64,000 bases of DNA, from assembly GCA_932521035.1 (NCBI GenBank), contig OW051494.1:6186001-6250000 (forward strand), in the 5' to 3' direction. The notes beneath the pieces are model-generated. The model worked only from the letters and a program-made list of their open reading frames with translations. It did not search any database and was not told the DNA's origin. Positions 10,338 through 22,258 of this stretch are shown here, in pieces (position 1 is the stretch's first letter; every line of letters starts with the position of its first letter). The position numbers and the translations under genes were made by a program. Source of the stretch: Oscheius dolichura. Its lineage: Eukaryota > Nematoda > Chromadorea > Rhabditida > Rhabditidae.

Positions 10338-11775
10338 ATGGGTCGCCGCCACCGTCGCTCGAAGGTGACCCGGGTGGTGAACCTCGTCAAAAAGATCATC
10401 GCCTTCTTCTTCTCCCACATCGGCCTCTGTGCCCTGGTAAGTGTCGTCCTCCTCCTATATTTTATCTTTTACCTGCCAGGTAGTGGGCTATGCCATGCTG
10501 GGAGCAGTCATCTTCCAAGCGGTCGAAGGGCCCCACGAGGAAATGGTACGGCCGACGCTTTGTCCTCCCTCTCAGTAGATTTGTTTCAGATTCAGTCGGA
10601 GGTGACGGCCGCCCGGCACAAGGCGGTGGATGTTATGTGGAATGCCACCTTTCGGGTCAACAAACTCGACGAGCAACAGTGGAAACAAACCGTCTACAAT
10701 GAGGTAGCCACCGAGAGGGACTGACTGGCTGACTGTGTCCTCTTTTAGGTCAAGATATTCCAAAAGAAGTGTCTCGAGAAGATAAGGAAGGGATATGACG
10801 GCCGCGAATTCAAGGAGTCCTCGCAGTGGACATTCCCCGGCTCGTTCCTCTACTCCCTCACGGTCATCACCACCATAGGTAGGTCTTTTATGGAGAGAAG
10901 AATGTAACTATTGAAGGGTATGGAAACACCTCGGCCAAGACGTATATGGGCAAGACCCTGACCATGTTGTATGCCATCATCGGCATCCCCCTGATGCTGC
11001 TTTTCCTTACCAATATCGGCGACGTCATGGCCAAGATATTCCGCTTCCTCTACGCCCAGTCCATCCGACTCAAGTACCGGCTCATCCTCTGGCACAAAAA
11101 GCGAAAGGTAGACTTTACCCTAATATAAACTGATCAATCTATCCAGGCAGCCAAGATCCGTCGGGCCAACTCCCTGGTCTCCCGGCTGACACGGGCACAC
11201 CGGGTCAAGGCGGACAGCTCCATCGACTCATTCGGTACCTTATCCTTATTATTTGTTTGGCATATTCCCCCAGATTTAGGAGGGCCCGACGTGGAAGACC
11301 TGCTAACGGCCCGAGTTGAGATGGAACAGCTGGAAGTCAAGGAGACAGCCCAGGCCCACTTGGAGAGGATAACAGTTCCCCTGTCTCTGGTGGTCTTCAC
11401 CATGTTCGCCTATCTCATCGCCGGGACGATACTGTTCGTCTTTTGGGAAGGCTGGTCGCCACTGGCCAGCTTCTATTTCTGCTATATTTCCCTCACTACA
11501 ATCGGGTTCGGAGACCTCTTCCCGGGAGCTTCAGGTTTTTAGAAGAAGGGGCATGTTCATGGGGAGTCTCTTTTTCAGTGGGGAAAGACTCCCAGGACAA
11601 GTTGGTGGTGACGAGTGTCTATCTCCTCTTCGGGATGGCCCTCTTGGCCATGTGCTTCAACCTGGCACAGGAACAGGTACAGAACAAGACGAGGTGGGTC
11701 TGTCCAATTATAACAAATAAGAGACTCAGGTGGATCGCCGACAAGTTCAAGTCCAACGAGGACGACGACGACTAA
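10338..11775 (+). CDS. TWIK-family two-pore-domain potassium channel
   Basis: A K2P channel subunit, which dimerises to form a background potassium leak pore in the plasma membrane. Exons join to MGRRHRRSKVTRVVNL..., first membrane helix (HIGLCALVVGYAMLGAVIF), an extracellular cap with an N-glycosylation site (NATF), pore loop 1 (LTVITTIGYGN), helix 2 (GIPLMLLFLTNIGD), a basic cytoplasmic linker (RLILWHKKRK), helix 3, pore loop 2 (ISLTTIGFGD) and helix 4 (LLFGMALLAMCFNL), ending in an acidic tail EDDDD. Both selectivity filters are intact. An intron interrupts the first Gly codon of GYG in phase 1, a position shared by the second channel in this window. Its stop is 34 bases from that of the convergent sds22 gene. 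I cannot assign the specific twk orthologue. Confidence 0.9.
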
Positions 11776-11808
11776 CGATAAAGATAAACGGGATAATAAA
11801 ACGTTTTA

Positions 11809-12808
11809 TTAGAAAGTAGCGGGAGGGGCCCGGACGGAGGTTTCGTAGCGACAGAGGTCCGCGTCGAGGCGGGTGATCTGGGGCAGGAGGCGGACGGCCC
11901 GGGCGCGGTAGTCCTCGGCCTCGGAGAACGGGTTGAAGTGGAGGTAGACGAGGTTCAGTCGGGGCAGTTCCTGCAGCTCCTCCACCCAGCTCCAGTCCGC
12001 CAGCCGGTTGCTCTTGGCCCAAAAGTCCGTCAGATTCTTCAGGTGCTTCACATTTTTCACTTCTTCCAGCCGGTTCTGGTTGAGGTCGAGGATCTCCAGT
12101 GCGAGGTTCTTCTGCAGACCGCCAATCTTCTGGATGCCATTCTGGGCCAGGTAGATCTCCCTCAACTGCGGCAGCTCATCCACACCCTGAACATTTGCTG
12201 GTCGACAAAAAAAGACAAGAGATTACGTCAATTTGAACGATGAGATTGGCGGGAAGACTGAGGACTTGAAGCTGCTTCAAGTGGCCGATATTCTCCATCT
12301 TGCGGATTTGGTTGGCGCCGAGGAAGAGTCTGACGAGGCGGGTGTTCTTCTCGAGGCCCTCGATCTTCTTGATCCGGTTGTCGCCCAGCTCCAGGTACTC
12401 CAGCTGGGTCAACTTCTCGAGTCCCTTGATCTTGGAGATCTTGTTGTGAACGATGTAGAACGTCTTGAGATGGGTCAGCGTGTCTAGGCCGTCTATCTCC
12501 TCGATCCGGTTGAACGAGAGGTCCAGCGTCTCCAGGTTCACGAGGCTCTCCAAGTTCTCGATCTTCGTGATCTGGTTGTCGTAGAGATCCAGCTCGCGGA
12601 GGGTCGTCAGCGAGGCGAGGCCCTCGATCTGCTTGATCAAGTTCCAACGGAGGCACAGGTGCTCGATCTCGCACAGGAACTCCAGGCCCTCGATTTTGCG
12701 GAACCGCTGCCGGGTCAGGTCGAGGCTCTTCGTTTTCGGGTCCACCTCGATCAGGTTCTCCTCCTCCTCGGCCGGGGCGTCACGACGATCTTCTTCCACA
12801 GTCGCCAT
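11809..12808 (-). CDS. PPP1R7: PPP1R7 / sds22, protein phosphatase 1 regulatory subunit
   Basis: A leucine-rich-repeat protein that binds PP1 catalytic subunit in nucleus and cytoplasm. Two exons, 12808-12227 and 12186-11809, are separated by a 40-base intron. After an acidic N-terminus (MATVEEDRRDAPAEEEENL) come about eleven 22-residue sds22-type repeats (LRELDLYDNQITKIENLESL is one unit), then the cap region (NPFSEAEDYRARAVRLLPQI). The length, about 320 residues, is slightly under the vertebrate protein, mainly because the N-terminus is short. The gene starts 118 bases after the VPS50 stop on the same strand, so both may be processed from one precursor. Confidence 0.95.
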
Positions 12809-12925
12809 CAGTCTCTACAGCAGGCACACTGAGCGACTTCTGTCGGATGACCAGCCAACAGAGCAGACAGGTTGAGACAGTTTATTATAAGTAAAGTGAC
12901 CCGGGAGATAAAGAGAAAGATATGA

Positions 12926-15900
12926 CTAGTCGGAGAGAGCGTTGATTATGCGAGTTTTGGCCTTCTTGGAGACGTGGTTGGCCGCGCTCAGAAGGGAGAT
13001 CATCTGCTTCGAGGTATATTCCTGAACGCGGGGTCAGTCTCGCCCTCTGTCCCCCACCCACTGTATGTTGACTGATCCACTGTTCCAGTCCGCTTTCCGG
13101 TAGGTAGAAAGCCTTGATGTAGCCCTCCACATAGCCGGTGTGAGGGACCGGCTTCAGCGAGAGGAGTTGTTCTAGTTTTACGGTCAGGTGTTGCAGGTCC
13201 AGCTGCATCAGGGCCCGTCCCTCGGTCGAACATTTGCCCGAGTCACAGTACCTGAAGGGACTGTCTTCCTTTCTATTGGGGGCACTCTCACCCCTGGACC
13301 ATCGTCTTGAAGGCGTAGAAGATGGCCCGGTCACAGAAAGCCCTCCTCGTGGCCGAACTCACGTGGACTTGTTCTCCTACGGAATCGATCCTGAGGAGGA
13401 GCCCCTCCATATCCTGAATATTTGGAGTATACAGTGGGAGGCGGAGGCCGACCTGCAAGTAAAAGTCGACATAAGGGCTGTGGACGGAGCGGAGCTCGTC
13501 GATATCCCATTTGGTGGCACTGATCTGGTCGTGGAGGACGTCCAGCTTGAGCGCACGGCTCGCGACACAGTCCAAGACCAAAGTACGAGCCAGAGGGGCG
13601 AGGGGCAGGATCTGGGAGTAGAAGGCATCCAGCTGGGGATTGGCCGTCTGTAGGATGCCCTCGATGACCGGCCGTACGAGATCCAATTGCCGGGCCACAA
13701 ATTCCCTAGAATTAGCCATTTTTCAGCCGGGCATTCGCTCACAGAGACTCAATGGCCATGATTCTCTCCGCCGTTCCGAACAGCTGGTCGGCAAAAGTGA
13801 GATTTACGGCACAGCAAAGAGTCGGTAAACTCTGAAACAGACAACTTCTCTCTCTTTCGGGTTACTGTAGCTCACTATTTCATCGGTAAGAGTTTCAGCT
13901 TCCATCGTCGAGAGGAGTTGGTCCAGCAGAAGATTTCGCTCCATTTGGGCGGAACCATCACGGCCAAAGAGATCGCAGATCGGAAAACAATTAGTTGTGA
14001 GGGAAATCTAAGACATATACCGAGAGGAAGAAGTATTGGAATATGTGGATGATGCCGGGGATGGACTTCTCGGAGATGGAGGGCAGGAGAGACGTCATCC
14101 GGAGGTAGCGACCGAAGAAGCGGAGGACGTTGAGGGCCGTGTTGCACAGATTCGGCGGGATGTGGTCCTCGGGGTCGGCTGCTCTGAAAACTCGTCTTTT
14201 CCCCAAACATCGCGATATAGCCTACAAAGCATCGTCCTCCGACCTCCTGTCCGATCGTTCGGACTGTCTCCTCGACTTCAATTCCTCCTTTCCAAAGGGA
14301 TTGACAAAATCGGAGGAGACCAGCTGAAAGTCGAGCTGGTCACCGGGAGATTCCAGAAGCGGAGGAGAAGCCTCCTTGTCTCTTATGGATTTGAGGAAGT
14401 GGAAGTCTTGGAGGTCGAAGATGGTGAACTGGTGGGGGACGGGGCAGAGGGCGAAGGACTCGTTCTCCAGAAACATCTTCAACTCGAACATCCGCTCGAA
14501 ATGGTACCTGGAGGGGGATAAACTGGAGGAGAGGAGGATGCTACCTCTCGAAGTAGGAGGTGGTCTGCTTGGAGAGGGACAGGGACAACTCGACGGCCGA
14601 GTGGCCGAAGTGGGCTCGGCCGAAGGAACAGAACCGGCTGACCAGGTCGACGATGTCCATGATCTCGTCGAATTTGAGGAGGGAGAAGTCCAGCGAGGAG
14701 ATGAGGGTGTTGAGGGCCGAGAGGGCAGACCGGAAGATGGTGTAGGCCGAGGCGGACAGGTACGACAAGACCGCACACGGCGGGGTGGGGCTATCTGGGG
14801 GAAGGTGGATGGAGGAGGCAGAGGGCACACCTGTACTGGTCGAATGGAGACGCTCGAACTCCTCGGAATGGAAGCGGAGGACGCCGTGGAAGACCACGAG
14901 GACCCGGGTGAGGACGAAGCACATCTCCCGAACGGTGATCACCGCGCAGTCGGAGGGAAGGGCCTGGGTTGAAAAGTGGGAGAAGAGGAGGCAGACCGAC
15001 CTGGCAGATGGCCTCGTAGCTGGCCTCGGCCGTGTCAACGGCTAGCTTGTCGGAGACAACAGTCCGGGCCGACGCCTCGAGCGAACTGTGGAAGTGGGCC
15101 ACCAGTTTCCGAGAGGCCGGCTAAATTTCCGTGTTCCCCGCCAAACAGAAGAAGTGTACCTCTTTCTGGTGGAGCATGGCATACGCCTGCTGGACACAGC
15201 TGTATCTGTCCACGTCGAAATTGAGGGTCAACGCGGCCAGGGACTGGTCCAGGGCCAACTCGATGAGTTTCGTCGATCCTACCAGCTTGACCATCAGTTC
15301 ACTGAATATCTCTTTCCTTGTCCTCCCCTCTCAACCTACTTGACACAGTGGTACTGCTTGAAATTGGTGGCGGCCTCTTTCGCCTCGACGGCAATTCGAA
15401 TGGCCAGGGTGAAGTGACCCTCCTCGACGACATCCCGCAGCTGGAATTCCGTCTCGTAGAGTGCCTTCAACAGGAGGAGGTTGTCCCTCAACCTATTCAG
15501 TAGTCTCTTCTTCTTCTCATTGGCCAGTATCCCCAAGGCTGCTCCACTCTTCTGCTTCGCCAATCCCAGAGACCTAAACTGTCTTTCTCCCACCCTCTTC
15601 CACCATACTTTCTAATTATCTTGACATCTTGGAGCAGCTCCTTCAAATCATCCCGGATAATATCAAACTCCTCCATTTGTTTGCTGTACGAGGGTGACTT
15701 CTCCATAATCAGCTCGGAAATCTTCTTCGAAACCACCTGCAGTTGGGCTTTCAGTTTTACCCTTTCAGATTCGAGGTCATCCACGTCCAGGTGGGGCTCA
15801 AAGTGTTTCTACAATGATTTCTAGTCTGGGTATGTTTCCATTTACCTTTAGTTCATAATCGATTGCATCGAATCCTTCTTCAATAAAATAGGCAGCTTCA

Positions 15901-16188
15901 ATATTCTCGATAACGTCATTATCCTGCCTTGAGGACGATGCGTTATTGTGATGCATATTCTAGATATGGCAAAATGCAATTATTTATACAATCTAACGTT
16001 TTTGGAGATCCTATCAGATTCCATGCTTTTGCCACCTGTATATGGACTCACAATATACTCGGCCATATCATCCATCTGAAGAGTTTTCTTTATGATTTTA
16101 TGAGTATTACCATTGCATCTTCGTCGCCCCCGAAACTGTCTCCTAGATGCTGGATCTTTTTAGCTATTTGATCTTTGATTTTGTCCAT
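12926..16188 (-). CDS. VPS50: VPS50 / syndetin, EARP tethering-complex subunit
   Basis: Subunit of the EARP complex, which tethers endosome-derived vesicles during recycling and, in nematode neurons, dense-core vesicle maturation. Minus-strand exons begin MDKIKDQIAKKIQHLGDSF at 16188. They continue through AAYFIEEGFDAIDYELKKHF, the coiled-coil SELIMEKSPSYSKQMEEFD, then LANEKKKRLLNRLRDNLLL and AIRIAVEAKEAATNFKQY, and end in the conserved C-terminal block EYTSKQMISLLSAANHVSKK. About a dozen short introns. Order and spacing match the vertebrate protein. A composition border lies inside the gene: exons up to about 15.6 kb are AT-rich with A/T-ending codons, while the rest is strongly GC-ending. 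Some central joins (13.8-14.9 kb) were only roughly placed. Confidence 0.85.
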
Positions 16189-16587
16189 TTCGTTACAATA
16201 AATTATGCTAATAATTAGAAATAATATAGAATACGAATAACAGCATAAATAGGGAGGGAACTGATCCTTACATGCGGGGGAAGAATTCCAGGCTCTCTAC
16301 AACTGCGCCCTAAGGCCCGAAATTAGACCTTTAGAAACCACCAAAGTTATAATTTTCTCCTTTTGAGCACAGTGTTTCGTGTGTCTCATCGTTTGCTGCA
16401 CCATTTTGATATATATAGTTTTCTTTGTCTACCACGTTCAGACTTCACTCTGGATCAATAATATTTTGTCGCACACCTTTGTCGCGAAAACTGTTTTGAA
16501 ATGTATGCTGCTACTCTTCGGACTACTAAGGCTTTCTTTTATTAAAAATTATTTTCAGGAAGTAGTCAAGACGATCAGGTACCAAAG
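16189..16587. promoter_or_regulatory. Divergent intergenic region between VPS50 and DRG1
   Basis: About 400 AT-rich bases between two divergent start codons. The last part has a pyrimidine tract and acceptor (acgatcag) 8 bases before the DRG1 ATG, consistent with a spliced-leader site. No gene was seen. Confidence 0.5.
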
Positions 16588-19500
16588 ATGTCGATTCTTC
16601 AAAAAATCGCGGATATTGAAGCCGAGGTATGGTGGTTTTAATTAGTAATAATCTCTGTTATGATTTAGATGGCCAGAACTCAAAAAAACAAGGCCACCAA
16701 TGCACATCTGGGTATTTTAAAAGCAAAACTAGCCAAGTTGCGACGTGAACTTATTACTCCTAAAGGAGGAGGCGGTGGTGCTGGAGAAGGTTTTGATGTC
16801 GCAAAGACTGGAGATGCTCGGATTGGTTTTGTAGGTGGGTTTTCTTTTCATACAGTTTGGGCAATTCCTACTATAAACAAGGTGTACAACTTTCGCCAAA
16901 ATGGGTTTCAATATTTATTAAAATATATATTTGTTCAAGCTCTAATAACACTCTATAAAAACATTTAGGCACGTTTTGGGAAGCAGTAATTGATCACAAA
17001 TTTTTGGCTTTGTTGTACCATAGGGCAGTATGTTCACGGGACGAAAAGGAAACATGTACTCTAATTGTCATTTTTAAGTGAGATGCAATACCTCGAAATA
17101 CCCATTATTGAGAAAATACTAAGCTAAAATTATGAAGTGGGATCATTTATTGGGGGCCGAGGCGAAAGTTCTTCTCGCAATCTTTCGTAGACGAATGCAT
17201 CCACTTCATTTTTGGGTTTTTCATCTGCCTCATTGTCTGCTTCCGATTCTTCCTCTTCTAGAGTAATTTGTTTTTTTTTCAAAATAAGTGATATACCGTT
17301 CATCAATTTAACATTGTTATTAGTAGCATTCCAATTATCTCCTTTAATTTCTTCATCGTCACTCATTTTGTAATACACATCTACCTCACCTTCGCTGCTA
17401 GACCACTTTTCTAATGAATTTGGACGATCCTGATGGGGCTAAATTTTATTAGATGATTTTTTGTTTGTTTTTACCTCAATTCCTTCAGGAATCACTAAAT
17501 CAGAGAAGAGATCTTTTGATGCGCCTAATTCTGTCAAATCTATTTCTTCTTCATCCACACGGCTGCCTCTTCTAGAGGCTGGCCTTTCCTCGGGCGGGCT
17601 TTCGCTTCTCAAGTATGTTACTACGTCGCTTTCATCTTCGAGTGATGGTGAAACGATTGGATAATCAGAAGTCGTACTAGTGGATTGCACTATCACTAAT
17701 GGGGGTATAGTGTCCTTTTCTAGCATAGTGTTATTTGACTTTTCTTCCTCTTCTTTGTTATTTGACTTTTCTTCCTCTTCTTGTATAGTTTCTTGTATTG
17801 ACGCTGGTGTCTTTTCTCTGGGCTGGGAGTCACTTTTGGAAACCCATTCTTTTTGAGCCTCCAAATCGTTAGAAGAGTCAAAGGTCGGCTCTCTGGGCAA
17901 TTGGGAAAGGTCGCACATAAACATAAATCGTGCTTGTCTATCCGTTAGAGGTTTCGGCTCATCTAGATCCTTTTCTGGCAGAGTTTCGTCGATACTTCGG
18001 TATTCTGACACGAATGTTGCTTCAATGTCGTTTTTGCGTTTATTCAGCGATCCATTTCTTGATATTTTCTGGCTATTTAGCGTACCATAATTGGGTGTAA
18101 TAGATGCGGCTGCCAACGCGCCTTTCTCTGTTTTCTTCCTTCTGCTTTTTTCTTTCTCCAGTCTATAAAATTTGAATTTAGTCTGATCAGAATATTTTGG
18201 AAGATTTGATTGAGCATTATCACCTCAATTTTCTAAGAAGAGCAAACTTACGTTATTATCCTATACGCTCCTACACAGTAGCAAATCACAAAAAAGGCGA
18301 GAACACAGGACCCCATCATGATAAGTTTGCTGTTGTCGCCACTATCAGCTCTTACCAATCCCTCTTTTCTAATGCGCGACACTCGCACGTTTTCCAAATG
18401 AATTCCTCCAAGAATTCTTGAAAGAGGCACCACTTGACTTCCTAATATCACTTTGACCTAAAATCAATGTTTTTCTGGCATAAACTGATCAACCTTGTTA
18501 GGATCCACAATGTCATTTTCTGTAATTTTGTCAATGTAGATGGATTTGAGTATAACGAACAATATTCTCGTCACATTTCCAGGTTCCTTTTCCACTTTGA
18601 GCAAAATGACGTTATCCTGAGTGAGCAGTGGATCATTTTCATCCGTAGCGTATAACACAAAATTTTCATCGGACATTCGTGCGTCATTCTAAACAGACAA
18701 AAACTCGACTTTGGACATTAGTGGAGGTCAAAATTTTTCTTTTCTTGAAGACGCACGAATCCTAAACGCGGGACAATCACAATCACTCAGCAACAAGTTA
18801 GCAACTACACTCGTTGAAGATAACGTAAACAAATATGATATCTCTTTTGTGAACGATTTTGCTGACACGAAAAACAATTATTTTTGTAGTATAAAAACGG
18901 ATTAGTGCGTACAATTAGGCTAATACTTGGTTTTGACCCACTTTTGTTATTTTAAGTGATACTCCTGGGCATTCATTGACTTCATTTTCGCAGTAGGAGG
19001 ATACAATTTGTGCTATTCGTCTTTTAAAATAGCTTTCGTAGTTTTCGCTCGTATGCAGTTGAGCTTCCAAATTTACATGACGTGCTCTCATATCTACCAC
19101 AGGAAGCTCCATCGTCTGAAATGGCACTTTTAATGTCAGTTGGTATTAGTCTTTCACAACGACTTCCACCAAAATGGATTTCTAGCATCCTCAATGCATT
19201 GTAAATGATGTTTTCATGGGTTCACAAATTGCGAATGATGTTTTTAAGAAAAGAAGGTGAAGATAATGAGAAAGCTACAATCAGGCCAGAACTTGTTAAA
19301 AATCCAGAATGCATCGCAATTACAATCACCAACGTAATTTTTTTTAAATCTACAACATTCTTGAATACTGCGATCATTTTTATTGCATGAAAACTTTCAA
19401 ACCTGGACAAAGTCTTCGCAGTCTATTGGAGAATTTGGGGGCCTGGGTCCTATTCCACAAATACATTGATGTTCTGTTTCACGGTTGCATATTAATGAGT

Positions 19501-22258
19501 CAACAGTTTGAAACGCAGAAATAAGTAGGAGTAATGCAAATTGTTTCATTGGTTGACTGACATAAGGTCGGAAATACGGAAGACGTTTATGTAGATTGAG
19601 CAGGGGAGATTCGGTCATGGTTGGTGCATGGCGGCCGCAGGGCTGCCTCCTCGATGCTCCGCCCCCTTGAGCCTCGCTCGCTTATTACTCGCCGCCTTTC
19701 AGCCGAAACGGCAGAAACTTGGCTGCAGACAAACGATTGACGACCGGAAATAACGCGTGAAAGAACGCCTTCTTTCAGCTGACAGCTTCACACATCGTCA
19801 GGCAGGCGACGAGTAGTTGTTTGCGACTTTTGGGGAGAGCTTAATCTGTTAAAAAGAACAAGATCGAATATTATTCTTGTGTAATAGTTTTGTAAATTAT
19901 CAAATGATGAACTATAAGAGATAGACGCGAAGATATTCAAAAATGTTGATTTTATTTTGTAATATTAATAATGCTATGCAACTCTTTCGTGTTATGTAGA
20001 ATTTATTCGTTTTTCAGGATTTCCATCTGTCGGAAAGTCTACTCTACTTTCTAACCTCGCTGGAGTGTATTCCGAAGTTGCTGCATACGAGTTTACTACC
20101 CTAACCACTGTACCGGGAGTTATCCGCTATAAGGTGAGTGTTTTCTCCTTTAATGTTCAACGATTTGCAGGGAGCAAAAATTCAATTGCTTGATCTTCCG
20201 GGTATCATCGAAGGAGCCAAAGATGGAAAGGGAAGAGGAAAGCAGGTCATTGCAGGTATCTTTTCGTAATGGTTGCCTAATAAAAACAGGTAATTTTGAT
20301 GCAATATAGATTAACCTATAACTGTATGCTATATCAAAAAATAGCATTGTTTTTCCTGTTTTATGAAGCTTGTTTGAATAGAAACTTGTCACACGTGGGC
20401 CAATTCGTTTTTGGCAAAGTTTAATGAGATACGTGAGAAGGGGCCACGGGAGCGCATTGATTGTTTCCAAAGCTTTCTCTCTACCCAGCTGTTTTTCTGA
20501 ATGCTGGAGGCATTCTCGTAGGTGTGTGCAGCAATAGATATCGGATTTCCAAGGAGAAGGTCTCTGGGAGTTAGTATGTGGCGACAGCATGTGTCTTCCA
20601 GCAAAAACATCGGCTGAAGACAGCTGTTTCGTATTTTGTGGTTGTAAAATCAGATTTTGAGATTCGATGGCAGTAACAATTTTTACACGAAGCCACAGAG
20701 GAATGAGTGCAAATACGATATACTAGTCTTTTATACACGTTTAATGCTCCACACCTTTTAATTAGTCGTAGTTAGGGTAATATGTAATCAAGTTTCGGCT
20801 AGTTTTCATTTATATTATTGCTAATTTTCAGTTGCTCGCACCTGTTCTCTCATTTTGATCGTGCTGGATGTTATGAAGCCTTTGCAACACAAAAAACTGA
20901 TCGAGTACGAATTGGAAGGATTCGGAATTCGGCTGAATAAACAACCACCTAATATTGCTTACAGGAAAAAGGAGAAAGGAGGAATCAATTTAACTTCTTT
21001 AGTTAGTTTCATTTTATTCAGTTTATTTTTTAAACCGTTATCTCTTTAGTACTTAAATATAAAAGAGGTCTCTGGTATCAACTGGTATTTCTATTTCCTA
21101 AAAAATTGAAGTAATTAATTTTATTTATCATTAATAGAAAATTAGAAAGAAAGGAAAACATGAGTAGCAATATTAAATGCAATTTGGATATATCTCTTTA
21201 AATAGATAATCATTTTTTTTAAAGTATTACTCAATCTGGCGAATTATTGTTTAATGTAAATAAGCAAAAAAAGTAACTGAAAAAATAGTTTACTCAATTC
21301 TTTGGGTGAAATATGGAGAAAGTCGCCCTTTCTCGATATTTATTCTTATCCGCCATTTCTTTTGCTGTGTATTGTTATGGAGGGCTTCTCTCTGGGGATT
21401 TGAAGCAGAGAATGACATCGATTTCCGCTGTTTTCAAAGTATAACTTATGCAAGCAAATACGTTGAAATTGTACTTGCATTTGTTAGAAATAAACGGGAT
21501 TAAAAGTGATTTCTGTTATCGAGACAATTATTGCATCATTATGATTAATTTTCAGGTGCCTCAATCAGAATTAGATTCTGATCTGGTTAAAAGCATTCTA
21601 GCTGAATACAAAATCCACAATGCTGATATCACCCTCAGGTTGTAGAATTTCTCTTTTTTTAATTTTCATTTTACATTTAGGTACGATGCAACATCCGAGG
21701 ATTTGATCGATATCATTGAGGGTAATCGCATCTATATCCCATGTATCTATGTTCTAAACAAAGTTTGTTTTTTGTTTTCATCATATCCGTATTTTAAGAT
21801 CGATCAAATATCTATAGAAGAATTAGATATTATATACAGAATTCCTCACTGTGTTCCAATTTCTGCTCATCACAAATGGAATTTTGATGATTTATTGGAG
21901 AAGATGTGGGCCTATTTAAATCTCATTCGGATGTGAGTTTTTATTGTGTACCCTTGTGTTAAAAATATGAGGTTTTTATTATTATTTCAGCTATACCAAA
22001 CCAAAAGGCCAGCTTCCTGATTACTCTGCTCCCATTGTTTTAAACGCCGAAAAGAATAGTATCGATGACCTTTGCATCAAGATTCATAAGACGTTGCAAA
22101 AAGATTTCAAATGTGCACTTGTTTGGGGATCTTCTGCCAAACACAATCCACAAAAAGTCGGAAAGGAGCACATCCTTTGTGATGAAGATATTGTTCAAAT
22201 TATTAAAAAGTGCGTCCACATTTTTGAAATATTATAATTACAAACTTTCAGAATCTGA
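16588..22258 (+). CDS. DRG1: DRG1, developmentally regulated GTP-binding protein 1
   Basis: A translational GTPase of the Obg/DRG family that associates with polysomes. Exons join into [20 protein letters not shown], the helical [20 protein letters not shown] segment, the G1 loop GFPSVGKST, switch region [10 protein letters not shown]3 [16 protein letters not shown], the DRG-specific insert ([20 protein letters not shown]), G4 NKID, SAHHKW (G5) and the C-terminal TGS domain ([17 protein letters not shown]), ending VQIIKKI. All nucleotide-binding motifs are intact. The second intron is 3,183 bases (16835-20017), splits a Gly codon in the G1 loop, and contains another gene on the opposite strand; other large introns are near 20.25-20.83 and 21.0-21.56 kb. 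Confidence 0.95.
17130..19549 (-). CDS. Type I membrane protein nested in the DRG1 intron, function unknown
   Basis: The minus-strand product has a signal peptide ([18 protein letters not shown]) and a small Cys cluster ([14 protein letters not shown]). An ectodomain follows with [20 protein letters not shown] and two further Cys, then a beta-rich stretch ([19 protein letters not shown]). A conserved-looking juxtamembrane segment ([20 protein letters not shown]) precedes one membrane helix ([20 protein letters not shown]). The roughly 300-residue cytoplasmic tail is basic then acidic, Ser/Glu-rich. The ectodomain arrangement suggests a SEA-like fold, but I do not recognise the family. A further ATG 69 bases upstream (19618) is possible; 19549 is favoured because tcag lies seven bases before it. 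One or two ectodomain exons between 19.13 and 19.40 kb are not resolved. The tail contains a direct repeat (EEEEKSNN twice). Confidence 0.7.
19620..19850. promoter_or_regulatory. GC-rich island inside the DRG1 intron, upstream of the nested gene
   Basis: A sharp, CpG-containing GC-rich island in otherwise AT-rich DNA, directly 5' of the nested minus-strand gene. It is the likely promoter of that guest gene. Inferred from composition and position only. Confidence 0.4.

Noticed and set aside
12228..12674. A long minus-strand open frame over sds22
   Set aside because: It is a shifted-frame shadow of the leucine-rich repeats, rich in Arg/Pro/Asp, not a protein.
13375..13742. Overlapping open frames on both strands across VPS50
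   Set aside because: Only one minus-strand frame continues the VPS50 alignment; the others are shadows caused by high GC.
20150..20590. A 146-residue minus-strand frame in the DRG1 intron near 20.3 kb, considered as another nested gene
   Set aside because: No signal peptide, domain or plausible splice partners; composition like intron DNA.
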